A stretch of 20,933 bases of DNA. Source: Gammaproteobacteria bacterium (GTDB taxonomy: Bacteria; Pseudomonadota; Gammaproteobacteria; Pseudomonadales; Azotimanducaceae). The notes under the pieces were generated by a model. It saw only the letters and a program-made list of their open reading frames with translations, did no database searches and was not told the DNA's origin. How positions within the stretch are numbered: the stretch's first letter is position 1; every line of letters begins with the position of its first letter. Of the stretch, positions 1-7,340 are shown piece by piece. The stretch lies in assembly GCA_002712135.1 (NCBI GenBank), contig PASO01000060.1:12169-33101 (forward strand), in the 5' to 3' direction. The position numbers were made by a program, and so were the translations under genes.

Positions 1-213
1 TTATCGGACTCGTGTCCAGTCGACCAAAACCCTGGTTTTCAGCGTTTAGATTCCCACTCAGGTTCTCGTCTTTTTTAAACTTAAGTGACACGTTTCGGTA
101 CCGATGAATGATGCGGCTAGAATAGTGGATGGCTTGGATTCGTGCAAAGTCATGCGCAGACATGCGACAGGTTCAATTGGTAGAATGATTCGCGCTGACT
201 AGGGGGAAGCTAC
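1..213. other. Left-edge non-coding stretch upstream of the TauD gene
   Basis: No recognisable protein is encoded here. All three forward frames close within about 105 bases and give no known family, so the 3' end of a gene lying to the left cannot be excluded but is not supported. The stretch presumably carries the promoter of the downstream dioxygenase. TAGAAT hexamers at 118-123 and 181-186 resemble -10 boxes, but neither has a convincing -35 at 16-18 bp. A near direct repeat beginning CATGCG lies at 151 and 161. The ribosome binding site AGGGGG (201-206) sits 7 bases before the ATG at 214. Confidence 0.5.
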
Positions 214-1017
214 ATGAAAGATACTACGCAGCATCTAGACATGGACGCACGGGCGCTGAGTGGAGCCCTTGGCGCTGAAGTGCGGGGTATCGATTTAGCG
301 TCGCTCGACAATCCCACCTTTGATCAACTTCACGAGCTTCTCATGGAGTTCGGAGTGCTAGCGCTACATGGCCAGGCGCACCTCACAGTCCCGCAGTTGC
401 GTGAATTCGGCATGAGATGGGGCGATCTTGATGTTCACGGGTTTGCGGGTTTTGGAGGCTTCGATGACGTGCTTAGAGTGGCCGCCAACCCCGAGAACCC
501 GCTCGTAGCAGAGAACTGGCACACTGATGCTAGTTGGAAGCAAGTTCCTCCCAAGTACACCGTGTTGTTGGCGAGACAAATGCCCTCTGTGGGCGGCGAT
601 ACGTTGTTCGCTTCACAGTACAAAGCCTACGAGGATTTGTCTGATGCAATGAAGGCGTTTATTGAACCGCTCGACGCAAGACATGATGGTCGCATCATCG
701 ACCCGATGTTCTCCAAAGATTCAGTGATCCATCCAATAGTCATTACGCATCCGGAGACGGGGCGCAAAGCTCTTTATGTGAATGCTAACTACACGCAAAG
801 TGTGGTTCAGCTAGAACCACGGGAAGGCAAAGCCTTGCTGGAGTTTTTGTTTGCCCACTGTACCCGAGAGCGATATCAGGCGCGCGTACGTTACGAGCCC
901 GGCACATTGGCAATATGGGATCAGCGCTGCATGCAACATGCGGCTGCCGCCGACTTCTTGGGGGCGCGAGAGCTACATCGCATTGCCGTTCTTGGTGACG
1001 CGCCGCCATCACGCTGA
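214..1017 (+). CDS. TauD/TfdA-family Fe(II)/2-oxoglutarate-dependent dioxygenase
   Basis: Cytosolic non-haem iron oxygenase, 267 aa, close to the usual TauD length of about 280. The iron triad is readable: H103-x-D105 in NWHTDASW and distal H242 in QRCMQHAA. R256 (ELHRIAVLGD), 14 residues after the distal histidine, is the likely 2-oxoglutarate carboxylate ligand. The N-terminal segment with GALGAEVRGIDLA is the typical TauD/TfdA opening. Known members hydroxylate sulfonates, aryloxyacetates or carnitine-type compounds; the substrate here is unknown. The start is well supported by AGGGGG 7 bases upstream. The gene stands alone on its strand, and its last 9 bases overlap the 3' end of the convergent MFS transporter gene. 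Confidence 0.93.
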   Translation: MKDTTQHLDMDARALSGALGAEVRGIDLASLDNPTFDQLHELLMEFGVLALHGQAHLTVPQLREFGMRWGDLDVHGFAGFGGFDDVLRVAANPENPLVAENWHTDASWKQVPPKYTVLLARQMPSVGGDTLFASQYKAYEDLSDAMKAFIEPLDARHDGRIIDPMFSKDSVIHPIVITHPETGRKALYVNANYTQSVVQLEPREGKALLEFLFAHCTRERYQARVRYEPGTLAIWDQRCMQHAAAADFLGARELHRIAVLGDAPPSR

Positions 1018-2280
1018 GCGTTCAAGCTCTACGCGCTCGCGCTCCTGAACCAGCTCTTCGATACGATTGAATTTGCCTACATAGATGATCCCGGCGGTCA
1101 GCGCGATGGTGGTGGCGATTGGGAAGAAGTAAACCCAACCAACCTGTGAAGCAATGAGTCCTGACACCGATCCTGCCATCCAGACCCCTAGACCCGCGAG
1201 GCTCGATTGCAATGCGTAATCGGTACCTGCTTGAGCCTTCGATGCCCAGCGATAACGAGAGATGGTAACCGGGTAAGTAAAGAGCGCGGTCATATAACCG
1301 AGCAGGGAGACCATAACGATCAACAAAGGTAAGGGTGGCAGTGACGTTAATGCGAACATGCAAAACATGGCGCCTTCAATAGGTAGTATCGCAACACCAA
1401 CCATTGCGGTGCTGCGTAAGCCAAATCGTGAAACCAGCAAAGGCGTCGTGACAGCGGCTAGTGTAGAACCAGCCAGGTGCGAGATTGGGGACAGAATACC
1501 GAACTCGGTCAGCGTTAAACCTTTATCTGCGTAGAAAGGCCCAAGCATGGTGCCCATGAAGCCCGCGCCGAACCCCCAGAACCATGCGAAGGGTAATATG
1601 TAACCAGATTCTGGGCGTTTGAAGGTTTTGATGAGACTGGCTCGTTGGCCCTTAGCCTGGCGCCTTTTGCGAGCCTCAGGTACCGGTGGCTCTGGTCTTA
1701 GCATTGCCGGTGTTGCGGCGATTAGCATCAGGGCAGCGGCGGCAAGCATGGTTGGCTTCCAACCAAACGTTTCGACTAGCGCCACGGTTCCAGTCCCTAA
1801 AACTCCGGCAATTCCTGCGAGCCAGTTGATAATAGCGGTGCCGGGAGCGCGCTCTCGATCGGTCATGTTTTCAGCCGCGTAAGCGTCGATAGTGACGTCC
1901 TGGGCAATTAGCACAAATGACTTGAACAGTAGGATGGCGACGATCAGATGCACAGCGGGTAGCGAGGGTGGAATAAACGCGAGTAGCGCATACGCGGCTG
2001 TACCCACCAATGTGCAGGGCACGATCCAGCTCTTGCGATGACCAAAACGCTCGCTACCGAAGTTGTCTACTGCCAACGCCATGAGCCAACGTAACCACGT
2101 AGGCATGGTTGGCAATGCGAGCAACCAGAACATTTCCAGCGGCAGGCCCTCCTTTCTAAACAGGAACGGTAATGCGGTACCCGTGAATGCAGCCGGAAAG
2201 GTCTGCGCCATATTCAATATGCCGATGATGACCAGCTTTGGGTAATCTAGTTGGTTGGTTTCTTTGTCGGCTGTTGCCAT
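1009..2280 (-). CDS. AmpG/PAT-type major facilitator superfamily transporter (copy 1)
   Basis: Polytopic inner-membrane protein of 423 aa, full length for a 12-helix MFS carrier. The loop after helix 2 carries DNFGSERFGHRKSW (72-85), and helix 4 carries AQDVTIDAYA (126-135). Both are typical of the AmpG/PAT branch, which in known cases imports muropeptides or acetyl-CoA-like solutes. That function should not be assumed here, because the branch also contains many uncharacterised carriers. It is strongly similar along its whole length to the protein at 14814-16082, so the window holds a paralogous pair. It follows the lactonase gene by 87 bp on the same strand and may be co-transcribed with it, which would suit uptake of a compound processed by the lactonase. 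The ribosome binding site is weak (AAGG close to the ATG). The 3' end overlaps the convergent dioxygenase gene by 9 bp. Confidence 0.9.
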   Translation of the reverse strand: MATADKETNQLDYPKLVIIGILNMAQTFPAAFTGTALPFLFRKEGLPLEMFWLLALPTMPTWLRWLMALAVDNFGSERFGHRKSWIVPCTLVGTAAYALLAFIPPSLPAVHLIVAILLFKSFVLIAQDVTIDAYAAENMTDRERAPGTAIINWLAGIAGVLGTGTVALVETFGWKPTMLAAAALMLIAATPAMLRPEPPVPEARKRRQAKGQRASLIKTFKRPESGYILPFAWFWGFGAGFMGTMLGPFYADKGLTLTEFGILSPISHLAGSTLAAVTTPLLVSRFGLRSTAMVGVAILPIEGAMFCMFALTSLPPLPLLIVMVSLLGYMTALFTYPVTISRYRWASKAQAGTDYALQSSLAGLGVWMAGSVSGLIASQVGWVYFFPIATTIALTAGIIYVGKFNRIEELVQERERVELERSA

Positions 2281-2367
2281 ACCTTGGATTTGTTTTTATT
2301 CCCCCCGTACCCCACAGTAGACAGATGCGACACAAAGGTCCAGTGCTTTGCGACTGCGCGAGCTCAG

Positions 2368-3384
2368 CTATTTGCTGTCTAGAAAATGGATACAGACAGG
2401 TCGGGGCACGCTGCTATCGCTAACGATGTAGGTGGGTCGCCCGTTATTCAGAGCGAATACTTTTACGTTGTTTGTGTTCTGGTTTGCAACCAGTAACCAC
2501 TTTCCACTGGGGTCCAAAGTAAAGTGGCGAGGACACTGTCCGTCGGTCGACGTGTACTGGGGCTGCGAAAGCTGGCCAGAATCGTCAACGGCGAAACTAA
2601 CAATACTGTCATGACCACGATTGCTGCCATAAACAAACTTGCCGTCTGCAGATACTGCGATCTCGGAGGTTGTACTTACCTCATCATAATCGTCAGGGAG
2701 GGTGGGTATTGTTTGCTGAACGGTTAGTGTGTCTGTGTCCAGTATGTTGATGGTATTACCGAGTTCATTAATCAGGTAAACAATGGGCAGCCAGGGATGG
2801 TGGTCTACATGGCGGGGGCCGGCCCCCGGGTTGAGGTCCGCGACCCGGGGTTCGCCAACAAATTTACCACCAGTATCAAGTTGATATCGGTACAACTTGT
2901 CGCTGCCAAGGTCCGGCACAAAGATGCTGTTGTCTATCAGATATGTCTGGTGCGCGTGTGCTTGGGTTTGACGCTGTTGGTTGGGGCCTTCACCTGTGTG
3001 CTGCACAAAATCGATACGCTCACCAAGAGCGCCATCGCGTAAGGCAAAAGTCGCGAGGTTTCCGCTGCTGTAGTTTGCCACGGCTATCCAGTCTAGCGTT
3101 GCTGCGAGATGGCAGGGTAAGGCGCCCCCGGTAGACACGGTGTTTATGAACACCAGCTCGTCTTCCTGAAGACGATACGCGGAAACCATTCCGTCCCGCG
3201 TTTCGTTTACGGCATAGATGTATTCGCCCGATTGTGCGAGAAACGCAGGACTTACGGCTTCTGCGGCGAGGTCGTGCACGTTGAATTGCCCCGTCGCATC
3301 GTCGAATGTTGCGTGGTAAATGCCCTTTGACGCATCCGGCTCGGTGCGGGTATAGGTGCCTATCAGTAGTCGATAATCGGACAT
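2368..3384 (-). CDS. Lactonase-family beta-propeller protein (6-phosphogluconolactonase-like)
   Basis: 338 aa, the usual length of the seven-bladed lactonase family (PF10282; includes bacterial Pgl and fungal muconate lactonizing relatives). Family segments seen in order are IGTYTR near the N-terminus, PAFLAQSGEYIYAVNE, PCHLAA, a histidine-rich QAHAHQTYLID stretch, GAGPRHVDHHP, SADGKFVYGSNRGHDS and CPRHFTLDPSGKWLLVANQN. These are blade repeats and the likely active-site face. The reading frame extends upstream to 3498, but AGGGGA lies 6 bases before the ATG at 3384 and homology begins at that methionine, so 3384 is preferred. No signal peptide is seen, so it is probably cytosolic. It likely hydrolyses a sugar lactone or related lactone; the exact substrate is uncertain. 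It is divergent from the amidohydrolase operon and precedes the MFS gene. Confidence 0.9.
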   Translation of the reverse strand: MSDYRLLIGTYTRTEPDASKGIYHATFDDATGQFNVHDLAAEAVSPAFLAQSGEYIYAVNETRDGMVSAYRLQEDELVFINTVSTGGALPCHLAATLDWIAVANYSSGNLATFALRDGALGERIDFVQHTGEGPNQQRQTQAHAHQTYLIDNSIFVPDLGSDKLYRYQLDTGGKFVGEPRVADLNPGAGPRHVDHHPWLPIVYLINELGNTINILDTDTLTVQQTIPTLPDDYDEVSTTSEIAVSADGKFVYGSNRGHDSIVSFAVDDSGQLSQPQYTSTDGQCPRHFTLDPSGKWLLVANQNTNNVKVFALNNGRPTYIVSDSSVPRPVCIHFLDSK

Positions 3385-3522
3385 ATCAAATCCCCTGGAG
3401 GCCAACAGAATATCAAGCACTGTAGGGTGATGCATCTGCAAAATCTGGCTGGGCGCTGATTGTTTTTGTGTGCTATCTTCTGAGGTGCAAGAGATCAATA
3501 CAGAAACTACACGGGGGGTGTT
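3385..3522. promoter_or_regulatory. Divergent intergenic promoter region, lactonase and amidohydrolase operon
   Basis: This 138-bp gap separates two divergent start codons, so it must hold the promoters of both transcription units unless they lie further inside. On the plus strand, TGCTATCTT at 3471-3479 looks like an extended -10 element, without a matching -35. It would give a leader of roughly 35-40 bases before the GTG at 3523. The G-run at 3513-3518 is the ribosome binding site of the amidohydrolase gene. No operator-like palindrome is evident. Confidence 0.4.
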
Positions 3523-5238
3523 GTGTCGTACGACCTTGTAATCAAGAACGGTTCTGTTATCGATGGTTCAGGTGCGCCAGCGTTCCATGCTGACCTTGGC
3601 ATTGTGGACGGCAAGATAGCGATGATAGGCCGTATTTCCGATAAGAGTGCTGAGACCATTGATGCGGAAGGTCATGTCGTGGCCCCGGGCTTCGTTGATG
3701 CACATACTCATATGGACGCCCAGGTGTTCTGGGATCCTCTTGGTACTTGCTCCTGTTACCACGGTATCACCAGCGTTGTTATGGGCAACTGCGGCTTTAC
3801 GCTTGCGCCGTGCGCGAAAGAGCATTCGGAACTCGCGGTGCGCAATCTTGAACGCGCCGAAGATATCTCGCCGAAAGCCATGGAAGCAGGAATAGACTGG
3901 ACATGGGAGACCTATCCCGACTATCTCGACGCGGTAGAGGCCCAGCCGAAGGGTATCAATTATGCTGGCTACATCGGTCATTCTGCGCTTAGAACCTACG
4001 TCATGGGAGAGCGCGCTTTTACCGAGCAGGCTACTGATGATGAGCTTGCCGCCATGTGCCAAAACGTACAGGAGGCGGTGCGCGCCGGTGCAATCGGCTT
4101 CTCGACTTCGCGCATTCACCAGCTTTACACCGATGAGCCGGTCGCGAGTTCGGTAGCCGAGTGGAAGGAGGTTCGTGCCATCGTTAATGCGATGAGCGAC
4201 ACTGGTGCTGGAATGTTTGAACTTGCCGGTGAACAAACGTACCGCGATCCGGACTTGAAAGACGATTGGTTTGGCCGTCAGCTCGAACTGGCGGTCGAGT
4301 CGGGCGTACCATACAGCTGGGGGCTGATCAGCGGAAAGGCGGAACCGCAGGATTGGCGCGCGTATCTTGAATTGCTCGATGACGTTGCGGCCGCAGGCGG
4401 CAGAATGTTCGCTCAGGTTCATTCACGTGCGTTGAACTCACTCGTGAGTTTTGAGTCGCATACACCGTTTGATAGCTGGGACCATTGGCGTGAGCTTCGG
4501 GCGCTTCCGCTGGAGGAGCAGATGGTCAAACTCAGAGATCCTGCGATCAAGGCGAAGCTGGTCGATATCGCTACTGATCCGGGCGGTAAGGCTTTCCCGA
4601 ATCACTGGGGCGCCATGGTCAGTCAGCCGCCGAACTGGGACAAGGTTCGAATTATGGATACGGTGGAGGGGGAACACCGGCGAATGTCGGAGGTAGCGAA
4701 GGAAAGGGGCGTGCCACCAGCCGAGCTTATGATTGATCTGGCGCTGGAGCATGATCTCAAACTTTTCTTCCGGACCTCGGCGGCCAATGAAGATGACGGT
4801 GATGTGCTGGCCATGATGCGTCACCCCCACACGGTGGTTACTTTTTCAGATTCTGGCGCCCATGTAGGGCAGATTATGGATGCGTCACTGCAAACTCATA
4901 TGTTTAGTCATTGGGTACGCAAGAAAGAAGCATTCACCCTTGAAGAAGCGGTACGGATGGTCAGCTTTGAACCAGCATCCCGGTGGGGCTTACATGACCG
5001 GGGGCTTCTCCGCATGGGCCTCGCGGCGGATGTTGTGGTTTTCGACCCGGAGACTATTGGTGGCAACATGCCGACGGTTGAGCATGACCTGCCGGCGGGT
5101 GAAATGCGTCTTAAACAAACGGCAAAGGGAATCAAGGAGACCGTGGTTAACGGTCAGGTACTTCTGCGAAACAATGAACATACCGGCGCGTTCCCCGGTC
5201 AGGTACTTCGCGGTCCGCTTGCAGACTCTAATACATAA
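3523..5238 (+). CDS. D-aminoacylase-type metal-dependent amidohydrolase (copy 1)
   Basis: 571 aa cytosolic amidohydrolase-superfamily enzyme, related to N-acyl-D-amino-acid deacylases. It opens with a small beta domain (YDLVIKNGSVIDGSG), then the metal motif H61-x-H63-x-D65 (HTHMD) and the family NCGF segment with C90, which bridges metals in characterised D-aminoacylases. Further candidate metal or catalytic residues are H153 (GHSALR), H300 (QVHSR) and D443 (SDSGAH). It returns to the beta domain near the end (ADVVVFDPETIGG). The reaction is likely hydrolysis of an amide or cyclic amide bond; the substrate is unknown. Start: GTG at 3523 behind a run of six G (3513-3518). It is the first gene of a tight six-gene operon and is followed after 12 bp by a close paralog. 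Confidence 0.92.
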   Translation: MSYDLVIKNGSVIDGSGAPAFHADLGIVDGKIAMIGRISDKSAETIDAEGHVVAPGFVDAHTHMDAQVFWDPLGTCSCYHGITSVVMGNCGFTLAPCAKEHSELAVRNLERAEDISPKAMEAGIDWTWETYPDYLDAVEAQPKGINYAGYIGHSALRTYVMGERAFTEQATDDELAAMCQNVQEAVRAGAIGFSTSRIHQLYTDEPVASSVAEWKEVRAIVNAMSDTGAGMFELAGEQTYRDPDLKDDWFGRQLELAVESGVPYSWGLISGKAEPQDWRAYLELLDDVAAAGGRMFAQVHSRALNSLVSFESHTPFDSWDHWRELRALPLEEQMVKLRDPAIKAKLVDIATDPGGKAFPNHWGAMVSQPPNWDKVRIMDTVEGEHRRMSEVAKERGVPPAELMIDLALEHDLKLFFRTSAANEDDGDVLAMMRHPHTVVTFSDSGAHVGQIMDASLQTHMFSHWVRKKEAFTLEEAVRMVSFEPASRWGLHDRGLLRMGLAADVVVFDPETIGGNMPTVEHDLPAGEMRLKQTAKGIKETVVNGQVLLRNNEHTGAFPGQVLRGPLADSNT

Positions 5239-5250
5239 CGAAGGCAGACT

Positions 5251-6966
5251 ATGGCATACGATCTGGTTATTAAGAATGGTTCCATCGTAGATGGATCGGG
5301 CGCTCCTGCTTATCAGGCAGACCTCGGTATAAATGGGGGCAAAATTGCTCTGATTGGCCGGATTCGAGAGGACGGTAAAGCGACCATTGACGCGGAAGGT
5401 CATATCGTCGCACCGGGATTTATTGATGGTCATACGCATATGGACGCCCAGGTATTCTGGGATCGCATCGGCTCGTCATCCTGCTATCACGGTGTTACCA
5501 GCGTGGTGATGGGGAACTGTGGATTTACGCTCGCACCGTGCACTGAAGAAAAGGCCGAGCTGGCGATGCGTAATCTTGAACGTGCAGAGGATATTGCACG
5601 GGAGTCGATGGTAGAAGGCATTACCTGGAGCTGGGAAACCTACCCTGATTACCTCGCAGCAGTGGAATCTCAGCCAAAGGGCATGAACTACGCTGGTTAT
5701 ATTGGGCACTCTGCTCTTCGTACCTATGTAATGGGTGAACGGGCCTTCACCGATCAGGCGAGCGAAGACGAACTGGCAACTATGTGTCGACTAGTACAGG
5801 AAGCGGTGCGGGTGGGTGCGATTGGCTTTTCTACTTCGAGAACCCACAAGTTGTTTACTGATATGCCGGTCGCCAGCGCGGTTTCCGAGTGGAACGAGGT
5901 TCGCACAATCGTTAATGCCATGGGGGAATGTGGCGCGGGCATCTTTGAGCTTGCAGGTGATATTACCGAGGGCGATCCAGAGGCCACGCAGGAATATCAT
6001 GATCGCATTCTGGCGCTCAGCGTTGAGTCCGGTGTTCCCATGACCTGGGGTGTGACTGCCGCGGAGGGCGCTGAGGAATATTGGCGCGGCAAGCTAGCGC
6101 TACTTGACGAGACAGCTGCTCGTGGCGGTCGGATGTTTGCACAGGCTCATTCACGCACCCTTGATGTACTTTATAGTTTCGAGACGCGCACCCCGTTTGA
6201 TAGCTGGGATCACTGGAAAGAAATCCGCGAGCTGCCGCTCAATCAGCAGATCGAAAAGCTTAAAGATGCTGAGGTCAGGAAAAAACTAATCGACATTGCT
6301 ACCGACCCTGGAGGCAAGAAATTTCGCAATTCCTTTGGGGCCCTTGTGTCAGGCGGGCCGAACTGGGAGCGGGTCCTTGTTATGGACACCATGAAGGACG
6401 AAGCACAGCGTTCGGTTGCAGATTTGGCCGCAGAGCGCGGTGTCCGGCCAGCGGAATTCTTTATCGATGTTGCGTTGGAGCACGACCTGAAACTTCTGTT
6501 CCGTCAGGCTGCCACGAATACAAACGATGACCATGTGCTGGAGATGATGAAACATCCCCATACGGTGGTCACGCTCTCAGACTCGGGCGCGCACGTTGCG
6601 CAGCTTATGGATAGCTCATTGCAATCACATATTTTCGCTCACTGGGTTCGAGACAAACAAGCACTGACGACGGAAGAGGCCGTCCGGCTGCTTACCTATG
6701 ACATGTCCCGGCAGTGGGGTCTTTACGATCGCGGTCTTTTGCGCGTTGGCATGGCAGCAGATGTTGTTGTTTTCGATCCAGATACGATAGGGCCACGCAT
6801 GCCCACCGTTGAAGTAGATCTGCCGGGAGGCGCGAAGCGCTTCAAGCAAATGTCGGACGGCATTGCGGCGACGGTGGTTAATGGTGAAGTGATGTTACGT
6901 AACAATGAACATACCGGCGCTGAGTCGGGCCAGGTGTTACGAGGTCCGCTGGCGGGCGCTCGATGA
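5251..6966 (+). CDS. D-aminoacylase-type metal-dependent amidohydrolase (copy 2)
   Basis: 571 aa, a tandem paralog of the preceding gene. By eye roughly two thirds to three quarters of residues are identical, with the same HTHMD (61-65), NCGF, GHSALR and SDSGAH motifs (Asp at 444). Short stretches are also near-identical at DNA level, for example around the shared C-terminal NNEHTGA segment. The copies differ most at residues about 238-285 (after FELAG) and at about 370-395, so specificity may have diverged while the metal centre is kept. Start: ATG at 5251 with GAAGG upstream. Its stop codon overlaps the ATG of the cupin gene (ATGA at 6963-6966), indicating translational coupling. It is expected to hydrolyse an N-acyl amino acid, carbamoyl or similar amide. 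Confidence 0.92.
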   Translation: MAYDLVIKNGSIVDGSGAPAYQADLGINGGKIALIGRIREDGKATIDAEGHIVAPGFIDGHTHMDAQVFWDRIGSSSCYHGVTSVVMGNCGFTLAPCTEEKAELAMRNLERAEDIARESMVEGITWSWETYPDYLAAVESQPKGMNYAGYIGHSALRTYVMGERAFTDQASEDELATMCRLVQEAVRVGAIGFSTSRTHKLFTDMPVASAVSEWNEVRTIVNAMGECGAGIFELAGDITEGDPEATQEYHDRILALSVESGVPMTWGVTAAEGAEEYWRGKLALLDETAARGGRMFAQAHSRTLDVLYSFETRTPFDSWDHWKEIRELPLNQQIEKLKDAEVRKKLIDIATDPGGKKFRNSFGALVSGGPNWERVLVMDTMKDEAQRSVADLAAERGVRPAEFFIDVALEHDLKLLFRQAATNTNDDHVLEMMKHPHTVVTLSDSGAHVAQLMDSSLQSHIFAHWVRDKQALTTEEAVRLLTYDMSRQWGLYDRGLLRVGMAADVVVFDPDTIGPRMPTVEVDLPGGAKRFKQMSDGIAATVVNGEVMLRNNEHTGAESGQVLRGPLAGAR

Positions 6967-7340
6967 GCAAAATCTCTATTACCAATGTGGAGGAGGCTCC
7001 CTGGCTTAGCAAGAATGTTAAAGACGGGCTGACGACGGGCGCTCAGATTGTGGGAGATGCTGATAGTAGTGACCTGTGCGCATTCATTATGCACCTTGCC
7101 CCGGGATATGAAACGGAACTGCATAGCCACTCGGAGGATGAGGTAATGTACGTTCTGGAAGGTGAGATTCGTATGGGTCGACGCGTGCTGGGGCCGGAGA
7201 GTATCCTCGTGATTCACAAGGACTCCCAGTATAAGTTTACTGTTGGTAATGAAGGTGTGCGGTTTCTTAATATTCGACCGGGTGTAACCGAGTATCGACC
7301 GGTGGAGAGAAAGCAGAAAGGTGAAAAACCAAAGCAATAG
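6963..7340 (+). CDS. Small single-domain cupin protein
   Basis: 125 aa, one cupin barrel. Motif 1 is readable as H54-x-H56 followed by E60 (HSHSEDEVMYVLEGEIRMG). Motif 2 includes GPESILVIHKD with H85. A metal site of the usual three-histidine, one-glutamate type is therefore plausible (H54, H56, E60, H85). Small cupins of this kind may be isomerases, dioxygenases, epimerases or ligand-binding regulators, and the sequence alone does not decide. The gene is coupled to the upstream amidohydrolase by a 4-bp ATGA overlap. Its last 20 bases overlap the PhyH-HEAT gene. Sitting in the middle of the operon implies a role in the same pathway. Confidence 0.88.
   Translation: MSKISITNVEEAPWLSKNVKDGLTTGAQIVGDADSSDLCAFIMHLAPGYETELHSHSEDEVMYVLEGEIRMGRRVLGPESILVIHKDSQYKFTVGNEGVRFLNIRPGVTEYRPVERKQKGEKPKQ

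Noticed and set aside
1..105. Possible 3' end of a gene entering from the left
   Set aside because: All frames are short and none resembles a known protein end, so the sequence does not support a call.
1009..2280. Naming the AmpG-like carriers as true AmpG muropeptide permeases
   Set aside because: Only branch-level motifs match; the neighbours are oxygenases and hydrolases, not peptidoglycan recycling genes.
3385..3498. Upstream extension of the lactonase gene (start at 3498)
   Set aside because: The extra 38 residues show no homology and cross the divergent promoter gap; AGGGGA before the ATG at 3384 fits far better.
3568..4422. 284-codon open frame on the minus strand
   Set aside because: It lies wholly antisense to the well-supported amidohydrolase copy 1, shows no family features, and its shorter counterparts reappear antisense to copy 2, as expected from codon bias.
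6723..7337. 204-codon minus-strand frame
   Set aside because: Antisense to the end of amidohydrolase copy 2 and the cupin gene; no motif or ribosome binding site support.
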